Assembly: GCA_009692105.1 (NCBI GenBank)
Contig: SHZS01000001.1
Span: 1 to 64,000 of the forward strand
Source: Gemmatimonadota bacterium
GTDB lineage: Bacteria; Gemmatimonadota; Gemmatimonadetes; Longimicrobiales; Gaopeijiaceae
DNA length: 64,000 bases
Reading direction: 5' to 3'
Shown here: positions 54,504-62,663 of the stretch, one piece after another
How positions within the stretch are numbered: position 1 is the first letter of the stretch
Layout: each line of letters opens with the position of its first letter
Translations under genes and position numbers: made by a program
Notes under the pieces: generated by a model
The model's database searches: none
What the model was told of the DNA's origin: nothing
The model's input: only the letters and a program-made list of their open reading frames with translations

Positions 54504-55007
54504 TCAGGACCGCAACATGGTCCCCATCCGCGGAGCGTTCCGCAGGGTCTGATAGATGACGCAGTACCGTTCCGTGAGCTCGATCAGCTTCGCCCTGGCC
54601 GGCCCGTCCGCATCGGTCTCCAGGTCGAACGACAGCTCGATATCGGTGATTCCCACCGGCGTTTCCCTCGAGACGCCGAGCGTCCCTCGAGCATCCCATT
54701 TGCCCTCCGCCCGTACGACAGCCCGGGTCAGCGTCACCCCCATCGCCGTCGCCACGCTGTTCAGCGTTACCCCGGCGCAGGCCACGAGCGCATCGAGGAG
54801 AATGTCGGCCGAACACGCCTTGCTTCCGTCGCCCCCCACGGCGGGATGGAGACCGGCAATGACCTTCGCGCCCCATATGTCGACCGCGCAGGTGAGTCCG
54901 TCACCCGGGCGCCCTTCGGCAAGCGCGGTCACCATCGCCGCCCGGGGCTCGTCTCGGTACTTCTGCTTGAGGGGAGCCTGCAAGGCTCTGAGCGTCGCGA
55001 CGTCCAT
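54504..55007 (-). CDS. OsmC-family peroxiredoxin-like protein (167 aa)
   Basis: Predicted 167-aa OsmC-like protein. Both redox cysteines are present: Cys77 in 'DALVACAGVTL' and Cys149 in 'LTERYCVIYQTL'. Such proteins reduce organic hydroperoxides; some variants act on other thiol-reactive compounds. ATG 55007 is preceded by GGAGAC and starts the conserved N-terminal helix; open codons upstream encode arginine-rich sequence unlike the family. It is divergent from the glutamine amidotransferase gene with 115 bp between starts. A second, shorter OsmC protein is at 59850-60266. Confidence 0.82.
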   Translation of the reverse strand: MDVATLRALQAPLKQKYRDEPRAAMVTALAEGRPGDGLTCAVDIWGAKVIAGLHPAVGGDGSKACSADILLDALVACAGVTLNSVATAMGVTLTRAVVRAEGKWDARGTLGVSRETPVGITDIELSFDLETDADGPARAKLIELTERYCVIYQTLRNAPRMGTMLRS

Positions 55008-55122
55008 GAAAGTCTCCTTCCGTAATGGGGCAACCCAAGCTACGCTCGGGCTCTGACGTCCGCGAGACCGGAAAGACGCTATCGCAGGGGGTCCACTGAC
55101 CTCTGCGAACTCGAGGAAACTC

Positions 55123-55860
55123 ATGCGCGCGCATTGCCTGCGGCACGTTCCCTTCGAGGGGCTGGGCAGCATCGGGCCGTGGCTCGCGACGGCCGGTTAC
55201 CGGATCACGAGCACGAGGTTCTACGCTTCCGATCGCCTTCCCGACCCGAGAGAGATCGACTTCCTCGTCGCCGTGGGCGGGCCCATGAGCGTGAACGACG
55301 AAGAGACCCTTCCGTGGCTCGTCGAGGAGAAGCGGTTCATCCGAGACTGCATGGAAGCGGGGACCCCAGTCCTCGGGGTCTGCCTGGGGGCGCAGCTGAT
55401 TGCAAGCGCGATGGGCGCCCCGGTGTACCCGAACTCTGAGCGGGAGATCGGCTGGTTTCCGATACGTGCCTCCGAGCCACGCGCCTCCGAACGACGCGCC
55501 CCAGAACGACCCGCCTCAGAGCGGGCGGGGGATTCCCACTTCCGCTTCCCTTCCTCCGTGGAGGTCTTCCACTGGCACGGGGAAACCTTCGATCTGCCCC
55601 CTGGGGCGGTGCACCTCGCGAGGAGCGTAGGGTGCGAAAATCAGGCCTTTCAGCTCGGCGGGTCGGTCATCGGGCTCCAGTTCCATCTGGAGACCACGGC
55701 AGCGACAGCGTGGGAACTCGTGTCCCACAGCCGGGACGAGCTCTCGCCCTCCCGATTCGTCCAGTCCGAGGGGGAGATCCTCGCCGCGTCGCCCGACCGG
55801 TACGAGACGATCAACGCCCTGATGGGGGACGTGCTCACCTTCCTTCACCGAGCGCCCTAG
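55123..55860 (+). CDS. Class I glutamine amidotransferase-like protein
   Basis: Predicted 245-aa enzyme of the GMP-synthase-like class I amidotransferase family. The nucleophile Cys87 lies in 'GVCLGAQL', and His188/Glu190 lie in 'LQFHLETT', completing the triad. 'VAVGGPMSVNDEETLPWLVEEKRFIRD' is the usual family opening. A Pro/Glu/Arg-rich insert at residues 116-135 is made of four 5-residue units and comes from a 15-bp DNA repeat. It is probably a free-standing hydrolase or transferase acting on gamma-glutamyl or similar substrates; the acceptor is unknown. ATG 55123. Confidence 0.82.
   Translation: MRAHCLRHVPFEGLGSIGPWLATAGYRITSTRFYASDRLPDPREIDFLVAVGGPMSVNDEETLPWLVEEKRFIRDCMEAGTPVLGVCLGAQLIASAMGAPVYPNSEREIGWFPIRASEPRASERRAPERPASERAGDSHFRFPSSVEVFHWHGETFDLPPGAVHLARSVGCENQAFQLGGSVIGLQFHLETTAATAWELVSHSRDELSPSRFVQSEGEILAASPDRYETINALMGDVLTFLHRAP
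55468..55527 (+). repeat. 15-bp coding minisatellite, four copies
   Basis: Four imperfect 15-base units encode ASEPR-ASERR-APERP-ASERA inside the amidotransferase, between its catalytic Cys and His. The period is a multiple of three, so copy-number change would keep the frame. Confidence 0.8.
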
Positions 55861-55938
55861 GCCAACCGGATCGTCGGCACCTTGACGGTGCTTAGATGAC
55901 CAGAACTGTCACCCATCAGGGTTACCGCTCAATTGTCA

Positions 55939-56647
55939 CTAGTTGCCGCGCGGGTTCCGGTCCGTTCTGAAGCATGTCGGCTCTCGGTATCCCTTCGAGA
56001 TGGTCACGATCGTCAGGTATTCGTGCTTGAAGGCTTGAAAAATAGGCTCCGTCGGTCTCCAGAGATTGTTGTACGGCGCGTCGATCCACGTCTCGAACGA
56101 ACCCGCCGCCTCCTCCTCGCTCGCCGGCTCCACGGCGTGACCCCGGGCTCCCCGGTCCTCCTCCGGCCTCGGTCCCCGTGCGAGCTCTCCCAAGAACGCT
56201 TCCTCTTCGTATGCGTTCGCGACGGCGATGACGACCTCTTTGGGATACGGGAACCGCTTCGCGTGCTCCCTCAGAATCGAACACATGACCCGGGCGGAAA
56301 CCTCCGCGTCCAGGTTCCCGGCGCCGATCCCGAGCGGCGGAGTGGCAAGGATCTCGACCTGCCATTGCTCGGCCTGTCGGAGACCGTTCCGGAAGGCTCG
56401 GGACACGCTCTCCTCCGAGATCGGCTCCTCCTCGGAGCGGAGGACGATGTGAATCAAGAACTGGCTTCTGAGGAGTCCCGCCGACCGGGACCTCCCCGGA
56501 CCCCCGCACCCGGTCCAGGAGCTCCTCCCCCGCCTCGTCTCCCACATGGGCGCAGATCGGCGTGCACGCCTCCAAGTCCGTGCCGACGGAACGGATCAGG
56601 GCGTCTGCCTCGAGGCTCGCCAAGTCAGAGAGGGTGATCCGGATCAC
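55939..56647 (-). pseudogene. Macro-domain-like protein with frameshift and foreign-looking tail
   Basis: GTG 56647 starts 'RITLSDLASLEADALIRSVGTDLE', a macro-domain opening. Near 56475-56482 the frame breaks. Dropping one G joins 'GSGEVPVGG' to 'LLRSQFLIHIVLRSEEEPISEESVSRAF', then 'LATPPLGIGAGNLD' and 'VVIAVANAYEEEAFLGEL', a typical macro-fold sequence (ADP-ribose-type ligand binding). The last about 55 codons ('FETWIDAPYNNLWRPTEPIFQ' onward, to 'RTDRNPRGN') do not resemble a macro-domain end and could be fused from another gene. The start overlaps the TPR gene's stop (GTGA), making it the last gene of a six-gene operon. Confidence 0.6.
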
Positions 56648-57522
56648 TGGGCCGCGAGCTCCCGGGCCCGGCGATACATGGCGCCCGCCCGCTCCCTGAG
56701 ATGCTGTCGATCATATAGGAGCCCCATGAGGTAGTATATCCGCGCGCTGTTCGGGGAGAGAGCTCGGGCCTTCTCAAGCACATCGAGGGCTTCCTCTACC
56801 CGCCCCAACCGGTTCAGGGCCTCCCCACGGTAGAGGTGCGCCGCCGTGTGCTCAGGATCCTGGGCACACACCCACTCGAGCTCGTGCTCGGCCTGGGGGT
56901 ATAGCCCCCGCCGGAAAAAGAGGATGCCGAGGCTGGCGCGGACGTCCGTGCGAGAGGGATCCATCCGCTGGGCCCTCCGTAGGTGCGTCTCCGCCTCGTC
57001 GAACTGGGCCGCCAGTGTGAGAGCCGCCCCGAGGCGCGCGAAGCCGCCGGGATCGCCAGGATTCACCTCGGCAGCGGCTCGGTAGTGCTCGACCGCGAGG
57101 TCGTGCAAGCCGAGGCTGTCCAGCAGTCCTCCGAACTCCGTCCGAACCTCGGCGTTGCCAGGCTCCACTGCGACGAGTCGCCGATAGAGCCGGACCGAGT
57201 CCTCAGGCCGCCCGGCCGTGGCGGCTTCCCGAGCATGCCGGAGAAGCTCCTCGAGGCCAGTCTCGGTCCTTTCCGGGGGCGCGGCCGACCCCTGCCCCGC
57301 ACGCGGATCCGACGCTGGTTCCTCCCCCGCGCCTCCACCCCTGTCCGATTCCCCTTCCGGGCGCCCCTCATCCGAGGCACGCTCGACAACGAGACCGTCT
57401 GCGGCGAACTCGAAGACGGCGGGTGCACGCGCGTCCTCCTCCAGAGGCAGGTCGTGGCTCCCCAGGTCGAGCGCGAGCTCGGCCTGCCGTTTGATTCTTC
57501 CCCGGCGTCGCCTCTCGGTCAT
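56644..57522 (-). CDS. TPR-repeat protein
   Basis: Predicted 292-aa cytoplasmic protein. The first about 90 residues are basic then acidic and low complexity ('RRRRGRIKRQAELALDLGSHDLPLEEDA'). Residues about 95-290 hold five to six tetratricopeptide units ('SVRLYRRLVAVEPGNAEVRTEFGGLLDSLG', 'LYRGEALNRLGRVEEALDVLEKA'). TPRs mediate protein contacts; the partner is unknown. ATG 57522 overlaps the cutA stop and the stop overlaps the macro-domain gene's start, so translation is coupled on both sides. Confidence 0.8.
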   Translation of the reverse strand: MTERRRRGRIKRQAELALDLGSHDLPLEEDARAPAVFEFAADGLVVERASDEGRPEGESDRGGGAGEEPASDPRAGQGSAAPPERTETGLEELLRHAREAATAGRPEDSVRLYRRLVAVEPGNAEVRTEFGGLLDSLGLHDLAVEHYRAAAEVNPGDPGGFARLGAALTLAAQFDEAETHLRRAQRMDPSRTDVRASLGILFFRRGLYPQAEHELEWVCAQDPEHTAAHLYRGEALNRLGRVEEALDVLEKARALSPNSARIYYLMGLLYDRQHLRERAGAMYRRARELAAQ

Positions 57523-57860
57523 CCGGCACCGCCTACCGGTCGCGAACCGGTCTCTTCCGCGACCCACCTCAGGTACGGCTCGTGCCCGGCCTCCACCGCC
57601 AACACCAGAACCTCGGGAACCTCGTATGGGTGCATCTCCGGAATCCGTCGGACTAGCTCTGGAACTCTCGATCGATGCGTCCTGAAGACGATCAGCGACT
57701 CCTCTTCATCCCGGATCACCCCTCGCCACCGATAGAGCGAGCGGATTCCGGGGATCACGTTCCCACAGGCCACGAGCCCCTCGTCGATGAGGCTCCGACA
57801 GAGCCCGGCGGCGATCTCCTCGTCGGGAGCAGTCACGAGCACGATGCACGCATCGGTCAT
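57519..57860 (-). CDS. cutA: CutA1-like divalent-cation tolerance protein
   Basis: Predicted 113-aa CutA1 protein, a small trimeric ferredoxin-like fold similar to PII. Family features: 'VLVTAPDEEIAAGLCRSLIDEGLVACGNVIPGIRSLYRW', 'EEESLIVFRTHRSRVPELVRRIPEMHPYEVPEVLVLAVEAG' and 'YLRWVAEET'. Originally linked to copper tolerance, but its molecular role is unsettled. Coupled by ATGA overlaps to the acyl-CoA ligase gene upstream and the TPR gene downstream. Confidence 0.92.
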   Translation of the reverse strand: MTDACIVLVTAPDEEIAAGLCRSLIDEGLVACGNVIPGIRSLYRWRGVIRDEEESLIVFRTHRSRVPELVRRIPEMHPYEVPEVLVLAVEAGHEPYLRWVAEETGSRPVGGAG

Positions 57861-59809
57861 TCTGGCTCCCAGGCCGTGAAGACGGACCGGCCACGGTTCG
57901 CGTCCGCATAGACGGCGTCGATGACCTCCCGATACCGCGTTTCGACAGCCTTCCGCCTCACCTTCTGACTGGGCGTGAGCGACCCATTCTCGATCGTAAA
58001 CGGATCGTCGACGAGGACGATCTTCTTCGGGAACTCGACCCGGGAGACGTCGCTGAGCTCCCGCGCGACCTCGCTCTCCAAGAACCTCTGAACCCTTTCG
58101 TGAGACAGAAGTTCGCGCGCGCTCCGCCACGGGACTCCGCTTCCGCGTGCCCACTCCGTGAGGGCTCGGACGTTCGGAACCAGCAAGAGCGAGAGGAACC
58201 TCCGCCGATCCCCAATGAGTACCGCCTGTTCCACGTATCGGTTTGCCTTCAGGCGGTTCTCGAGGGGCTGGGGGGCGACCTTCTTTCCTCCCGCGGTCGC
58301 GATGATATCCTTCTTTCGATCCGTGATCCGGAGGAAGCCCTCGGGGTCCAGCTCTCCGATGTCCCCCGTGTGGAACCAACCGTCCTCAGTGATGGCATCC
58401 CGCGTTGCCTCCAGGTTGTCGAGGTACCCCTTCATCACCTGGCGGCCGCGCACGAGGATCTCGCCATCCTCCGCGATCCCAATCTCCGTCCCCGCGACGG
58501 GCTTTCCAACGGTGCCGATCCTGAAGTTGGTTGGGAAGTCGAGCGGGCTGTTCACGTTCGTGACCGGGCTCGTCTCGGTGAGGCCGTACCCCTCGAGGAT
58601 CAGGATTCCCGCCGAGAAGAAGAAGCGATTGATCTCCGGGGAGAGGGGTGCTCCGCCGCTCACGAAGAATCGGAGGCGACCCCCCAACGCCTTCCGGATC
58701 TTGGCGAAGACAAGCCGGTCCGCGATTCGATATTGGAGCGAGACGACCGCGCTGGGCTCCCCGCCCGAGAGCTTCGCATCCGCCCATCGCCCGCCGACCC
58801 CGCGCGCCCACCGCACGATGGCCTCCTTCGGCCCGGTCGCATCGATCACTCTCGAATACACCTTCTCGTAGACGCGAGGCACCGAGACCACGACGGTAGG
58901 TCGGACATCCCTCAGATCTTCGGAAACGGTCTCGAACGAGCAGGCGTACGAGATCACGCATCCGCGGTTGAACAGGAGGAAGTCCACCATTCGCTGGAGG
59001 ACATGGGAAAGCGGGAGGAACGAGAGCGTCGAGTCCGTGTCACCGATCGGGAACGCAAGCGCTGCCGCGCGCACGTTCGAGCAAAGGTTGTCGTGCGAGA
59101 GCATGACCCCCTTCGGGTCGCCGGTCGTCCCGGATGTGTAGATGATTGTCGCGGTGTCCTGAGGCTGCGCGGAGAGGGCCTCCCGGCGGAACGACTGCTC
59201 GGAGTCGGCTGCCCCATCCCCGTTCCCACTGGCCCCGTTTCCAATGGCCCTGCTTCCACTTGCCCCACTTCCACTGGCCCCGCTCCCGCGCGCGAGAAGC
59301 TCTGTCCAGGAGAGAAGACGGGTACCCCCATCCGGCCTCCGTACGTTCAGATCCTGGGGCGGATCGAAGACAACGACCCACTTGAGCGCAGGGCACTCAC
59401 TCGCGATCTCCTCGATCTCCTGGAGCCGGTCGACATCGGACACGAAGACGAGTTGGGCCCCCGAGTTCCGCAGGATATAGGCGATCTGAGGGGCCGTAAG
59501 CGAAGGGTAGATGGGGATGTCCACCACGCCGGCGGTCAGGCACCCGTAGTCGGCGAGGGCCCACTCCGGCCGGTTTTCAGCGAGGATCGCGGCGCGTGCT
59601 CCCCGCTCAAGGCCCAGGGCCCGGAGAGCGGAGGCAACCCTCCGCACCTGGGCGAGGGTCTCCCGGTACGAGAGCTCTTCCCACCTCGCCCCCTTTCGTA
59701 CGCGGAGCGCAGGCTGATCCCCGAAGCGCTCCACGGCCTCGAGGAAGAGGTCCACGAGCGTCCCCTCGGGAACCTGGGCCGGATTCGACGCGAGCCTTCG
59801 AGTCTGCAT
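57857..59809 (-). CDS. Long-chain acyl-CoA synthetase (AMP-forming ligase)
   Basis: Predicted 650-aa ANL-superfamily ligase that activates fatty acids to acyl-CoA via acyl-AMP. Motifs: P-loop 'IIYTSGTTGDPKGVMLSH', 'GYGLTETSPVTNVN', 'GWFHTGDIGELDPEGFLRITDRKKDIIATAGGKKVAPQPLEN', and a C-terminal catalytic lysine region 'LTPSQKVRRKAVE'. It is of the FAA1/FadD15 long form (about 600-650 aa). A Gly/Ala/Ser-rich insert (about 176-200) is built by a 15-bp DNA repeat. ATG 59809 (GTG 59815 also possible) lies 34 bp after the OsmC gene. Cytoplasmic or membrane-associated. Confidence 0.9.
   Translation of the reverse strand: MQTRRLASNPAQVPEGTLVDLFLEAVERFGDQPALRVRKGARWEELSYRETLAQVRRVASALRALGLERGARAAILAENRPEWALADYGCLTAGVVDIPIYPSLTAPQIAYILRNSGAQLVFVSDVDRLQEIEEIASECPALKWVVVFDPPQDLNVRRPDGGTRLLSWTELLARGSGASGSGASGSRAIGNGASGNGDGAADSEQSFRREALSAQPQDTATIIYTSGTTGDPKGVMLSHDNLCSNVRAAALAFPIGDTDSTLSFLPLSHVLQRMVDFLLFNRGCVISYACSFETVSEDLRDVRPTVVVSVPRVYEKVYSRVIDATGPKEAIVRWARGVGGRWADAKLSGGEPSAVVSLQYRIADRLVFAKIRKALGGRLRFFVSGGAPLSPEINRFFFSAGILILEGYGLTETSPVTNVNSPLDFPTNFRIGTVGKPVAGTEIGIAEDGEILVRGRQVMKGYLDNLEATRDAITEDGWFHTGDIGELDPEGFLRITDRKKDIIATAGGKKVAPQPLENRLKANRYVEQAVLIGDRRRFLSLLLVPNVRALTEWARGSGVPWRSARELLSHERVQRFLESEVARELSDVSRVEFPKKIVLVDDPFTIENGSLTPSQKVRRKAVETRYREVIDAVYADANRGRSVFTAWEPE
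59222..59281 (-). repeat. 15-bp coding minisatellite, four copies
   Basis: Four imperfect 15-base units encode GASGS-GASGS-RAIGN-GASGN within the acyl-CoA ligase. The unit length and copy number equal those of the unrelated repeat at 55468-55527. It lies in a loop before the adenylation P-loop. Confidence 0.8.
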
Positions 59810-59849
59810 CGCCACACTGCCGTTCGAGCGCGAGGGCGCCCGAGCCCGC

Positions 59850-60266
59850 TCAGGCGAGGGAAGCCGAGAACCGCACGTTCAGGTCGGGCCGGAGCGTATG
59901 AAAGATGCTGCAGTACTTGTCATGCGACAGCTGGACCGCCCGCTCGAGCTTGGGCCGGTCGGCCTCGACCGGTCCCTTCACCCTGACCGCGACGCGGATG
60001 GAGGTGAACCGCCGGGGGGGTTCGGGAGCCCGGTCCCCGTCCACCTCGACCTCGAGATCCGAGACCGCCACCCGGCCCTTCTCCAAGATCTCCCGCACGT
60101 CGATCGCTATGCACGCGCCGAGGCTCATGAGGAGCGCTTCGGTGGGGGACGGCCCCTCACCCGAGTCGCCGTCGAGCGTGATCACGGGCGCCTCCTGCGT
60201 CGTGCCCTCGAAGACCCGACTGCGACCCGTCCACTTCACCCGGACCGAGCGTCTGTTGCCTGTCAT
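59850..60266 (-). CDS. OsmC-family protein (138 aa)
   Basis: Predicted 138-aa OsmC-like protein. Cysteines 52 ('SLGACIAIDV') and 119 ('HDKYCSIFHTL') are the expected peroxidatic/resolving pair. The opening 'VRVKWTGRSRVFEG' and 'PVITLDGDSGEGPSPTEALLMSLGAC' are typical of the YhfA-like branch. ATG 60266 overlaps the upstream TPR gene's stop (ATGA). It detoxifies organic peroxides or a related electrophile; placement before the acyl-CoA ligase may link it to lipid peroxide handling, which is a guess. Confidence 0.85.
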   Translation of the reverse strand: MTGNRRSVRVKWTGRSRVFEGTTQEAPVITLDGDSGEGPSPTEALLMSLGACIAIDVREILEKGRVAVSDLEVEVDGDRAPEPPRRFTSIRVAVRVKGPVEADRPKLERAVQLSHDKYCSIFHTLRPDLNVRFSASLA

Positions 60267-60700
60267 CGTTTCGGCGGATAGGGGTCGGCCTCGCCCTGGA
60301 TCTGCAGGAGCGTCGAGCGGGCGTGCCCGATGTGCTCCCCCGCCTCCGGACCCGTCGGAGGGTTCGAGAGGAACGCCTGGAGATGCTCGACCGCTTCACC
60401 CTCCTCGCCCTTGCGGAGGAGCAGGTAAGCCAGTCCGTAGTGGGCGCCCGCCGCGCCGGGGTCCTTCTGCAGCACGTGGCGGTACGTCTTCGTCGCCTCC
60501 ACGGTCATCCCGATGCGGGTGTATGCGATGGCGATCTGCTGCAGCACGACCGTGTCCCCTTGGGATTCCTTCAAGGCCAGACGAAACGAGGTCAGGGCGT
60601 CGTGGAACCGCCCCTCCCTCATTAGGGCGAGCCCCTCGTCGTAGTAGTTGACCCTCTCAGATTCGTATCCCCTTCCGAGGAGCTTCTTCCACCAGGCCAT
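60263..60700 (-). CDS. Short TPR protein
   Basis: Predicted 145-aa protein with a basic N-terminus ('MAWWKKLLGRGYESE') and two to three TPR units ('EGLALMREGRFHDALTSFRLALKE', 'QIAIAYTRIGMTVEATKTYRHVLQKDPGAAGAHYGLAYLLLRKGE'). There is no signal peptide. First gene of the overlapping six-gene run that ends with the macro-domain gene. It has its own upstream gap of 106 bp, which should hold the operon promoter. Role unknown. Confidence 0.75.
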   Translation of the reverse strand: MAWWKKLLGRGYESERVNYYDEGLALMREGRFHDALTSFRLALKESQGDTVVLQQIAIAYTRIGMTVEATKTYRHVLQKDPGAAGAHYGLAYLLLRKGEEGEAVEHLQAFLSNPPTGPEAGEHIGHARSTLLQIQGEADPYPPKR

Positions 60701-60806
60701 GGATTCCCGACAGGAGAAGAGGGTTCGGGCGAGCGTCGTCGAAACTACTAGGACGAAGCCGCGCCACGCAACGTGGCCCGCAGAGGGCGAAGTGACCGCG
60801 ATTTCA

Positions 60807-61430
60807 CTACTTCCTGGCGCCCACGAGGACGGAGTCGGACTCCATCAGGAGCTCGATACCTCCCGCCTCCATCTGCTCGAGGGCATCTCCCGGAGGGTCG
60901 AGGAGTACGAGGCGCGCCCCAGAGGCCAGGATCCGGATCCCCTCCCCGAGCGCGTCCCTGCCCGGAACCCCCTCCAGGACCGCGCCACGGAGGCTTCCGT
61001 TGAAGAAGGGGAGGCGGCCCCCACAGGCAACCCGAGACACTCCCGAGGATTCCGGAGAATCACGGAGACCGTGGTGGGCGGCCACAACCTCGATCCCCTC
61101 GACGAGGCCGGCGAGGATATCTGCGTGGCGCACGGACGATCCCGTCAGGAAGAGGAGCCCCGGTCCATCCCGAATGCCCAGAAGGGCAGCCACCTTCAGG
61201 GCAGCTTCGGGGTCGCTCCGGTGGTCAAGAGCTTCGGCGGGGAGGCTCCCCCGAGGCGCAGGCCGGAGATCCCCGAACCCTCCCTCCACCGGGTATCGGT
61301 CCCTGCAGTTCGAGCACCCGAGGAAGCCACGGAGCACGCGGCGCTCTTCGAGCTCATCCGCTACGAGGACAAGGCCGAAGGCAGGGCCGCATCGCGGGCA
61401 TGCAAGGCGATCCGTGACGAGGAGGTGCAT
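60807..61430 (-). CDS. Trm112-like zinc ribbon / methyltransferase-like protein
   Basis: Predicted 207-aa protein. The N-terminus looks like a Trm112/UPF0434 zinc-ribbon: 'LACPRCG' and later 'GCSNCRDRYPVEGGFGDLRP', with four cysteines as two CxxC pairs. The rest has a shortened class I methyltransferase-like pattern ('GPGLLFLTGSS', 'ACGGRLPFFNGSLRGAVLEGVP'), lacking a clear SAM-binding GxGxG loop, so activity is doubtful. ATG 61430 lies 18 bp after the QueD-like gene; last gene of the pterin operon. Its relation to pterins is unknown. Confidence 0.6.
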   Translation of the reverse strand: MHLLVTDRLACPRCGPAFGLVLVADELEERRVLRGFLGCSNCRDRYPVEGGFGDLRPAPRGSLPAEALDHRSDPEAALKVAALLGIRDGPGLLFLTGSSVRHADILAGLVEGIEVVAAHHGLRDSPESSGVSRVACGGRLPFFNGSLRGAVLEGVPGRDALGEGIRILASGARLVLLDPPGDALEQMEAGGIELLMESDSVLVGARK

Positions 61431-61448
61431 GTCCGGGAGACCATCCCA

Positions 61449-61865
61449 TCAGGAGGGGCGAGCGGGAGCCTGACCGGGAAGCATGGGAACCGGCTCGGGA
61501 TTGTACTGCGCCCACTGCGTGGGCGTCTCCCACACCCGCGTGTACAAGAGCCCTCCCGCGAGATCCGGAGGGAGACGCTCCTTCAGGGCTTCGAAGAAAT
61601 GCCGCGCCTGATTCTCCGCGCTCGTCTCCTGGCCCTGGAATTGGGGGAGGTCGTTCAGATTCTGGTGGTCGAGCTCCTCCGTCAGATCGCGGAGATGCCG
61701 TTTCAGCTCGACGAAGTCGATCGAGATGCCTGCCTCGTTCAGCCGATGCGTCTGGAGAACCGCCTCGACCACGTATCGATGCCCGTGGAGGCGCTCACAC
61801 TTCCCCTTGTAGTTCTTGAGGAAATGGGCCGCGTCATAGTGTGCCTGCACGCTAACTGTGTACAT
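61449..61865 (-). CDS. queD: QueD-type 6-carboxytetrahydropterin synthase homologue
   Basis: Predicted 138-aa member of the PTPS/QueD family. Zinc ligands His14 ('DAAHFL') and His27/His29 ('HGH'), with nucleophile Cys23 in 'GKCERLHGH', match the CxxxHGH pattern of QueD. 'GISIDFVELKRHLRDLTEELDHQNLNDLPQF' and 'TSAENQARHFFEAL' are also conserved. QueD makes 6-carboxytetrahydropterin for queuosine; no queC or queE is nearby. It lies in the same transcript as a distinct PTPS at 63275-63691, so the two homologues probably have different products. Confidence 0.82.
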   Translation of the reverse strand: MYTVSVQAHYDAAHFLKNYKGKCERLHGHRYVVEAVLQTHRLNEAGISIDFVELKRHLRDLTEELDHQNLNDLPQFQGQETSAENQARHFFEALKERLPPDLAGGLLYTRVWETPTQWAQYNPEPVPMLPGQAPARPS

Positions 61866-61883
61866 CCGTCCCCCATCCCCCTT

Positions 61884-62663
61884 TCAGGTCCTCATACTCG
61901 GGGCGACCCCCGGAACCCTCTCGATCGAAAGGTACGGGATCTGGACCCCGTTGGGGCGCTCCGCCGCAAAGAGCACCGCCTCCGCTACGTCCTCGGCCCG
62001 AAGCATATCACTCCGGTTGGGGAGCGCGTGGTCCGCGTCAGGGTCCAGCGGATCCCAGAGGGGAGTGTCCGTGGCCGCGGGCTCGAGGAGCGTCACCCGG
62101 ACCCCACTCCCCCTCAGCTCATCCCTGAGCACCTCGTGGAACCCGCGTAGCCCGTACTTCGAGGCCGCATAGGCCGCGTTTCCCGGAAGGGGCTTTCGCC
62201 CTGCGACGGAACCAACCTGGAGCAAGATCCCGCGCCCTGCCTTCCTCATCCCCGGAAGCACCGCTCGCGCGAGCAGGATGCTCCCCAAGAGGTTCACGGA
62301 GAGCTGGCGCTCGAGCTCCTCGGGATCGAGCTCATTCACCCGTTGGAGGGAGAACGCGCCGGCACAGCTCACGACAAGCTCCAGAGGGCCGCCGGTCTCC
62401 TGCTCGAAGCGCGCGACGGCCGCCACGACCGCATCCGCATCGGTGACGTCACATGGGAGGGAAAACCCTCCGAGCTCCTCGGCGAGCACGCGGAGCGGTC
62501 CCTCCCGCCGCGCGAGGAGACCCACGCGGTAGCCGCGGAGCGCGAGCGCCCGCGCAACCGCACTCCCGATCCCTCCCGTGGCGCCCGTGATGAGGGCTGA
62601 ACGGCCCCCGCCACTCCGGCCCGACCGGCGCTCGGAGGAAGCCTGATCTAACCCTTCAACCAA
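61884..62663 (-). CDS. Short-chain dehydrogenase/reductase (possible pterin reductase)
   Basis: Predicted 259-aa SDR. Cofactor loop 'TGATGGIG' (26-33), 'CDVTDAD', 'SCAG' (usual NNAG), catalytic Ser in 'GSVAG' and 'YAASK' (Tyr/Lys) are present, so it should be an active NAD(P)H-dependent oxidoreductase. Its place directly behind folE and PTPS suggests a sepiapterin reductase-like last step of tetrahydrobiopterin synthesis. Sequence alone does not prove this; FabG-like activity is the alternative. The best start is TTG 62663, overlapping the folE stop by eight bases; the ribosome-binding site is weak. Confidence 0.75.
   Translation of the reverse strand: MVEGLDQASSERRSGRSGGGRSALITGATGGIGSAVARALALRGYRVGLLARREGPLRVLAEELGGFSLPCDVTDADAVVAAVARFEQETGGPLELVVSCAGAFSLQRVNELDPEELERQLSVNLLGSILLARAVLPGMRKAGRGILLQVGSVAGRKPLPGNAAYAASKYGLRGFHEVLRDELRGSGVRVTLLEPAATDTPLWDPLDPDADHALPNRSDMLRAEDVAEAVLFAAERPNGVQIPYLSIERVPGVAPSMRT

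Noticed and set aside
55468-55527. Repeat block considered as a CRISPR
   Set aside because: Contiguous 15-bp units without spacers, in frame inside a gene; no CRISPR array or cas gene is visible in the window.
58100-59986. 628-codon plus-strand frame
   Set aside because: Antisense to the acyl-CoA ligase; charged low-complexity translation, no motifs. High GC keeps antisense frames open.
60648-62150. 500-codon plus-strand frame
   Set aside because: Runs antisense across three pterin-cluster genes with clear family motifs on the other strand.
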